Assembly (NCBI GenBank): GCA_023634235.1
Contig: JAMKCF010000008.1
Span: forward strand, 15,621,558 to 15,685,557
From: Pisaster brevispinus
Lineage: Eukaryota; Echinodermata; Asteroidea; Forcipulatida; Asteriidae
Length of the DNA stretch: 64,000 bases
Direction: 5' to 3'
The translations under genes were made by a program, and so were the position numbers. Shown here piece after piece: positions 58,401-64,000 of this stretch. Each line of letters starts with the position of its first letter. Positions within the stretch are counted from its first letter, which is position 1. Under the pieces are notes generated by a model. The model worked only from the letters and a program-made list of their open reading frames with translations, was not told the origin of the DNA and made no database searches.

Positions 58401-61400
58401 TGTCTAAGACCAGGAGGCATGGAGAAACACAATGAAGCCAAGTCGACATGACCGCCAGAGCGTCCACGAATCCTTACGTTCAAGGTTTGGTCGATTCACA
58501 GTTAACACAAATCTTCTCGAAAGAGAACAAGAAACCCCAGACCATTTCAAAGCGTAATGTGGTTCAAATGAATGATTAGTTACTTTCTATGTTCCATGGC
58601 ATATCATGCTCTGGGGGTATTCCACTCAAGATGAACAGTCTGACGGTATCAATCCCATACTGTTTGACCGTCTCCTCTGGATCCACACCGTTGTGCTTCG
58701 ATTTACTCATCTTCTCCCACTTCACGATCACTTTCTCACCGGTACTCTGTTGCACTGGCTCCTCACCTGGAAGAGAGACGTACACAAGACTGTTATTAAA
58801 ACCCAAGAGAGCAATACCAATAATTCACTGCCAGGCTCAGTGACTTGGTTAACCTCAAGACGATGTTTGATTATAAGAATGACTAAATTTTTGTACTTCA
58901 CTCTTTTCATCCTCAATTCTTCTTGCAGTTAGGGTCTGCACATTTTTCCAGAACAGTATTATCAAGGGAGCTTGCATCTCAAAGTTCACACCTATTTATG
59001 CCCTTTGAAATGGTTACATTTTGAAAAAGCAGTGAAAATGCTAGTGCAAATAGAGAAGTTAATGTTTAAAATGCTAATTCCAGGATTTGAGAAGGTTCTG
59101 AGAGGCCATTTTGTACGGAAGTAGCCCTCTTCACACACCAGGGCCCAACTTCATAAAGCCGTTTGTCGGTAAGCAAATTGTTGTGCATTCTGCAGTAGAG
59201 AAACATGCGTAAGCAAAAGTACGTTTCATAAAGTACAGTCAAATTTTGATTACAAATTCAGTAATTTTGAAATCATTGTCTTTTTCTCCCCCTCAATCCC
59301 AGACTCGAGAAGATCTCAACAGTCTGAGACTCATGCTCAAACGAGCAAACGCAATGCCTCTGACTCACCATTGGAGTCCACCTCATCTGGCCTGAGGTAC
59401 TGTCCAGTGGAAGCTACTCGGTAGCTCTGGCCCATGACTAGACCCTGGGTAAGTAGATGGGTGAAGGGTTCCTTGTGTGCCACCAGACCCTGGTCATGGA
59501 GGAAGTGATTGATGAAGCGGGCGTAGAGAAGATGCATAATGGCTGTGGGGTCAGGAAGACGCATTTGTTGACGCATTTGAGGCTCTTAAAACTCAAAGCA
59601 AAGCTGAGCCATTTGTGGGTTAGATTTGAATATTGTTTTGGTATAAATCAATGATTTGCTCTGTCACAAGTTACCGCTCGGACTAAAGAGACAGTTGTTA
59701 TGTCAAATGGTTCGGGGCAAGCTTTTGTATTGCAACCTCCAGATGAGCAAAGCTTGGTACCATCGTGCCATACACATTCATTCAAAATTATGTATGGGTG
59801 TTTGCCGTCTCTTATGTAACTGCGCAAGAGCTTGCCCAGAACTATGTGACATAGACCTTTCTGTTGTTGATCAACAAACCGTGCTGGATGGCATGGACGG
59901 CTGACTGTTAGCAAAACATTCTATGGTGTTAACGGATGTTTTAACCAAATTCAACATTTTCTGTAAACTTTAAGCTAAATAAAATACCTCCCATGATTGG
60001 TTGCTTTGTTTCAAACAAATTCAACACTATTTTTGACTATTTATGTGATATTTTTACGAACTGTGGTTATCCGTTTGTTTTGCATTTATGGCTTTCAATA
60101 GTTTTCCAACCTCAGTTGGCAAAAACTTGGGCTGTGACGTTGCAATGGAAAGGTCCAAAGTCACTGCCTCTATAGCCTGAGGAGTGCAAATCTAAGTGGT
60201 AACTTGTGACTAAGTAAGTCATTGTACCAGACATTATTCAAATCTACCTCGCAAATGGCTTACTGGTGCACTTGCCTCGTATTTAAAATATTATTTCAAA
60301 CGAGAGCTCAGTTTAATAATTTGTAACTAGACATTTTAATTAACTGTTTCAAAAGCATCTTATTAACTGTTATGTTAACTTTAGAGTAACTTCATCAATA
60401 GGCCTACCATGTTCTTTTCCACCGATGTACAAATCCACAGGCATCAACCAATTGGCCACGCTCCTCCCAAACGCAGCCTGTGTGTTCCTCGGATCGGTGT
60501 ACCTCAGAAAGTACCAAGAGGAGTCAACGAACGTGTCCATGGTGTCTGTCTCCCTCATGGCCAGACCACCACACTGTGGGCACTTAACGTTAATCCAGTC
60601 TGTGGCTTCGGCCAGCGGGGACATTCCTTTTCCAGTGAGGGTATCCAGCATGGGGAGTACTACTGGTAGATCTTCCTCTGGAACTGGAACTGTCTGTGTA
60701 TTTTAAATATTTGTATGACAAATGACAAAAAACATGCAGGTCTGTTTTATCACAGTATTATTTTATTAACACTTAATCCTAGTGAGGGACTCTTTGTGGC
60801 ATGTCCTGGCCGAGTGGATGAGAACACCGGACTCAAGCTCTGGTGTTTCTGATTGATCAGCAGAGTGTACCAATTAAGACAATTGTGTCCTTGAGCAAGA
60901 TGCTTTACCATAATTGCTTTGTCCTTCGGATGGGACACTAAGCCATAGGTACCAAGTACTAGGATTGGTAGTGCATGTAAAAGAACCCGGAACATTTATC
61001 GTTGGATCAGTAGATTTATCGTTGGTGTTTCACATAGCAAGCATCCTCGTTTACAGGTTTCCTCAGGCTTGTGAGCTACAGTGATTAAGTTCACTTATGA
61101 GGCATCCTTGGTTTCATTACCAGAAATATTTAATAATAATATTATGTTAATTGGCATTTAACATATATTTTACACTAACAGAATATACATATGGTAACAC
61201 ATCATAACTTTACAGAATAAATACCCATTATATATACGTTATATTACATTTTACAGAAATATCTAAATAACATATAAATCTTGTCAGTGTGTAGGGAAAG
61301 AAAGAAGCTCAGTGCTTTTGAGTTTTTCCCAATTGGACAAACAGAACATTGAACAATGGACAGACAAAACGAGAGTACAAAATACAGCAATGAAAATAAA

Positions 61401-63694
61401 ACAGTGTACAGGATGACAGAAAGGACCAGTAATGTTACATAAATGAAGGTGATATGAAAGATTTGTTACAAATAAAAACAAAGAAGTTATGTGAAACTTG
61501 CAACTTAGATTTGGAGGCCAGAATTTGGATTCTTATCTAAAGTTACTCTGTTAAAAGCAAAATGTTTGTTCTGAAAAAAGCAAAGCTTTTGTACAGTGCA
61601 CAAGACAGCTTGGCCAACATACTCCAGTTTTACTGCACATTATTATATCATGTTGCAATCAAATTTCCACAAGACCTGGGCCCAATTTTAAATGGCTGCT
61701 TAAGAATAAAATGTTGCTTGACAATTTTCATCAAAGCAAATTTCAGCAGGATACCAGTCACAGATGGTACATGTAAAATGGTGTTTTGGCTGGTCACCTT
61801 ATCCTGGTAAAGCATAATTCTGTTGTGCTTAACTACTTTTAGCATGAAATTGGGCCCTGTTCATTTTGTTCTTAGTCTCAAGGCTTGTGTAGTACAAAGG
61901 CAAATATTCTGACATGTCTGTCGCCACCTATTGGCCAAAAGCCTTTCATAATTGAAGATTTCCCTCACCTTACATTGTGGACAGTTGATCATAGGTATCG
62001 GAGTGCCCCAGTACCGCTGCCTGGAGATCAACCAATCAAACTGTCTGGGGCTTGTCATGTGACCTCCTACTTTCAGATCCCTTGCATGTTCCATTATTGC
62101 CTCTTTAGACTCGTCTACTCCGAGTCCAGTGAACTGAAGAGAAATATGGTTAGTAAGAATGTCTGGGAAACTTCTTAGACAGTGACTGCCTCTAATGACA
62201 CAGTGCGGTATTTGTATCCAACTAAAAAAAAAAGGCCATAAGTATTTGAACCTGAATGATGGTACTAAAATGGATGGCTTTTTATCCCATGACAGGGTCC
62301 CCCCCCATGCAAAAGCAAGCGTATTGGGGTGATACGCATGAACTATTGGCCAATACATGCGAACTGCGGCCAAAGGCACTCTTAGGACCTCATTTTAATT
62401 CAACATATTAAGGCCAAAATTTGGGCCCCACATTTTTGAAAAATCCTGATGAGAACCCTTCATGTGGTTATGCATATTTGCAGACAATTAATTCCATTTT
62501 AACACCAAATATCAAACTTGCTTCCTATTATCGATTTACACTCAGATGGTCATTTCTTTTACCTGGTCAGAGTTTATAAGTTTAGTTTCCTGACTCTCTG
62601 GGTCAAGCACCACCTCATATGAGATCCCATTCAGTGCTGCGAACTCCTTATCCTCTTCAAGGGAAGAGCAAGGGATACCAAGTCTTGACTCCACATTCTC
62701 TTGGAATGGGATCCGACTGGAGGTGAAGATGGGAATGAGTTTTTTGCTGAGGGGATGGATGGCCTTTACACCTAGGTTGACATCTAGGTAAAAAGAACGA
62801 TAATATTATTAGTTCTATTGACAGCCTTAATCCTTTTCTATGATCAATCCTTCTTTATTCCTTAATGATAGGGTCATACTTTGGTAATAACCCCGAAACA
62901 ATGTAATTCTATCGAAATTTAACTTGTTATAAAGATGGTAATGGTAGTATTAAAGCATCCTGCCAAATTATTTCGTCTCAAATGGCCCGTTGATTCGAAA
63001 TCAATAAAAACAAATCAATAAAAATATTCTATTTTGAGAAACATTTAATGCATGAATCGTTTCTCAGATTTCTAAGGGTTGGTGTCCGTTCGCGAATGCT
63101 GAGGCCAGAGATGCGGTTGGTACCCGCTGTCACCTCGTTGAATGTGGATGGTTTTTTGCTGTTTTCTCAGCAAGTAGACACTGTTTTCCGCTGAAAATTT
63201 CACATGTGACTTTTATTGTATCTTTCTTTCTAATTTTGTCTATAAATCAACATTACCTAGACAACAACTAATCTATGACCCTACCTTTAATATTGTGTTC
63301 TCCCGTTGAAATTTGAACAGGTTCTTTTATCCCAAATCAAGTTCCCATGTGGGGGGGGGAGGAGAGGGGGAATTGTGCAAACCACATCACCTTCTAGTTT
63401 CTACATACCCTCTACAAGTGCATCAAGAGTGTAATGGTAGGTTCAGGATTGTTGTTTCCCTGCAACCGCCCCCCCCCTCCCAATCCAAACTTCCACACCC
63501 CACCCATCCCTACCAATCTGTTGGGAGTCCATTTCCTTTAACTGCTGCTGCACCTCCGAGGACAGACAGTGCAGAAATTCCTTCTTCTTCAAGAGGAGGT
63601 GAGTAGGAGCCAGGATGATGTGAGAGGCGCCGTAGATGAGCTCAGGGTAAGATGTGTGGACAGGAAGTTCAAGGTCAACATCATTACTTGCGAC
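55486..63694 (-). CDS. LARS2: Mitochondrial leucyl-tRNA synthetase, C-terminal ten exons (partial)
   Basis: Exons: 63694-63514, 62783-62563, 62133-61969, 60693-60408, 59542-59369, 58766-58584, 58074-57914, 57233-57003, 56770-56687, 55671-55486; all GT-AG, with consistent phases and TGA at 55488-55486. In order they encode part of the CP1 editing insert ([20 protein letters not shown], later LGIPCSS), [16 protein letters not shown], a CPQC...CPQC pair that probably binds zinc, [20 protein letters not shown], the [14 protein letters not shown] core, the KMSKSKHNG loop that acts in aminoacyl-AMP formation, a helical anticodon-binding domain, and a C-terminal [12 protein letters not shown] / QRSIKRVVF module typical of LARS2. 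The enzyme charges mitochondrial tRNA-Leu. The HIGH motif and the start lie right of base 64000. The last intron carries a 68-bp satellite. Cytosolic LARS1 is a different, larger family and does not fit. Confidence 0.94.
55765..56375. repeat. 68-bp tandem satellite in the last LARS2 intron
   Basis: About nine units of 68 bp (unit words 'gagatacaatct', 'ttgcagtaata', 'tgtacatgagtaggattt'). Because 68 is not a multiple of three, one minus-strand frame passes through all three unit frames in turn, and it stays open for 218 codons (56350-55694). Confidence 0.9.
57480..57655 (-). mobile_element. tRNA-derived SINE fragment in a LARS2 intron
   Basis: The minus strand starts GTCATGGCCAAGCGGTTTAG and goes through a decayed B-box to the 'gtacccattta' body word of the 8.9 kb family. 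Confidence 0.6.
59645..60165. repeat. Composite dispersed repeat in a LARS2 intron
   Basis: The left part matches 13.45-13.76 kb and the right part matches 49.01-49.34 kb, so one longer element family probably underlies all three sites. Confidence 0.5.
60797..61025 (+). mobile_element. tRNA-derived SINE in a LARS2 intron
   Basis: Head GGCATGTCCTGGCCGAGTGG, the 'ctcaagctctggtgtttctg' segment, 'cttgagcaagatgctttacc' and 'gtaaaagaacccgg' identify the 27.6/34.4 kb family; the B-box is deleted. Confidence 0.7.
61678..61858. mobile_element. MITE with 'gggcccaattt' termini
   Basis: GGGCCCAATTTTAAATGGC at the left and ATGAAATTGGGCCC at the right form an inverted pair. The interior words 'aggataccagtcacaga' and 'ttttggctggt' also occur at 7.39-7.48 and 38.25-38.30 kb. 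It lies about 110 bases from a LARS2 exon border. Confidence 0.65.
62866..63290. mobile_element. TTAA-type MITE in a LARS2 intron
   Basis: The left word 'gatagggtcatactttgg' and right word 'tatgaccctaccttt' are inverse complements, with TTAA at both borders (62862-62865, 63287-63290). It shares its interior with the 41.2-41.6 kb element. Confidence 0.65.
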
Positions 63695-63776
63695 CTGTGA
63701 TTGAATGATAAAGATGCACAACAAACTAAAAGAAAAGTTGTAGTGGCACTATCGAAATGCACAATTAAGGACAGGG

Positions 63777-63880
63777 GTAAGATGTGTGGACAGGAAGCTC
63801 AATGTCAACATTCATATGTGTGACCTTTGAATGAACGCAAAAGATGCACAACAAACTACGAAATGTTGCAATAGCGCTAT
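63777..63880. repeat. Degenerate duplicate of the LARS2 exon-intron border at 63646-63740
   Basis: 'gtaagatgtgtggacaggaag' starts both copies (63647 and 63778), and 'aagatgcacaacaaacta' ends both. The copy has indels that break the frame and loses the acceptor AG (cagg to aaagg), so it is not an alternative exon. Confidence 0.8.
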
Positions 63881-64000
63881 AGAAATATTTAATTTAGTGT
63901 TATATAGCGCACATACCTACCAATTAGGTACTCAAGGCACTTGAAGAAACAGACATTTTTTAAGACAGATTTTGAATTTTTAAAATTATGATTTATGTAG

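Noticed and set aside
1..64000. CRISPR arrays, bacterial operons, ribosome-binding sites or prophage genes.
   Set aside because: The window is spliced eukaryotic nuclear DNA; no direct-repeat/spacer pattern or bacterial gene structure is present.

Overview
The window is animal nuclear DNA: four spliced protein genes with canonical GT-AG introns, set in AT-rich sequence crowded with tRNA-derived SINEs, MITEs, hAT-like and TTAA-type DNA elements, retroelement tails and satellites. The repeat style (TACATGTA-rich tracts, short TTAA-flanked MITEs, 'gggcccaatttcat' elements, repeats resembling Penelope-element tails) and the genes point to a marine deuterostome, most likely an echinoderm and perhaps a sea star. 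The species assignment is inference.

Layout. 1-18567: the 5' part of a RANBP9/RANBP10-like gene on the minus strand. Two exons are visible (18567-18375 and 5227-5116), separated by a 13 kb repeat-filled intron; the rest lies beyond the left edge. 18568-23561: intergenic spacer with a 1.4 kb GCTGAT/GCTGCT satellite (19412-20790) and a CCGACG-rich stretch. 23562-38726: a complete 16-exon TSNAXIP1 gene on the plus strand, coding for 767 residues, with an X-box-like and a forkhead-like motif just upstream. 38727-47019: intergenic, dense in mobile elements, including nested and inverted copies at 41.2-44.9 kb. 47020-51350: a complete 3-exon gamma-glutamylcyclotransferase (GGCT) gene on the minus strand, 176 residues. 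51351-55485: an inverted copy of the 42-44.7 kb repeat block, plus one unassigned candidate exon. 55486-63694: the last ten exons of mitochondrial leucyl-tRNA synthetase (LARS2) on the minus strand; its N-terminal half lies beyond the right edge. Exon phases close without error in every multi-exon model given here.

Functionally the genes are independent: a CTLH-complex subunit, a ciliary/sperm-associated coiled-coil protein, a glutathione-cycle enzyme and a mitochondrial translation enzyme. The main structural points are the head-to-head RANBP9/10-TSNAXIP1 pair, which matches the human RANBP10-TSNAXIP1 arrangement, and a hAT-like element present at the same site in two inverted repeat copies with a third copy still showing the empty site.
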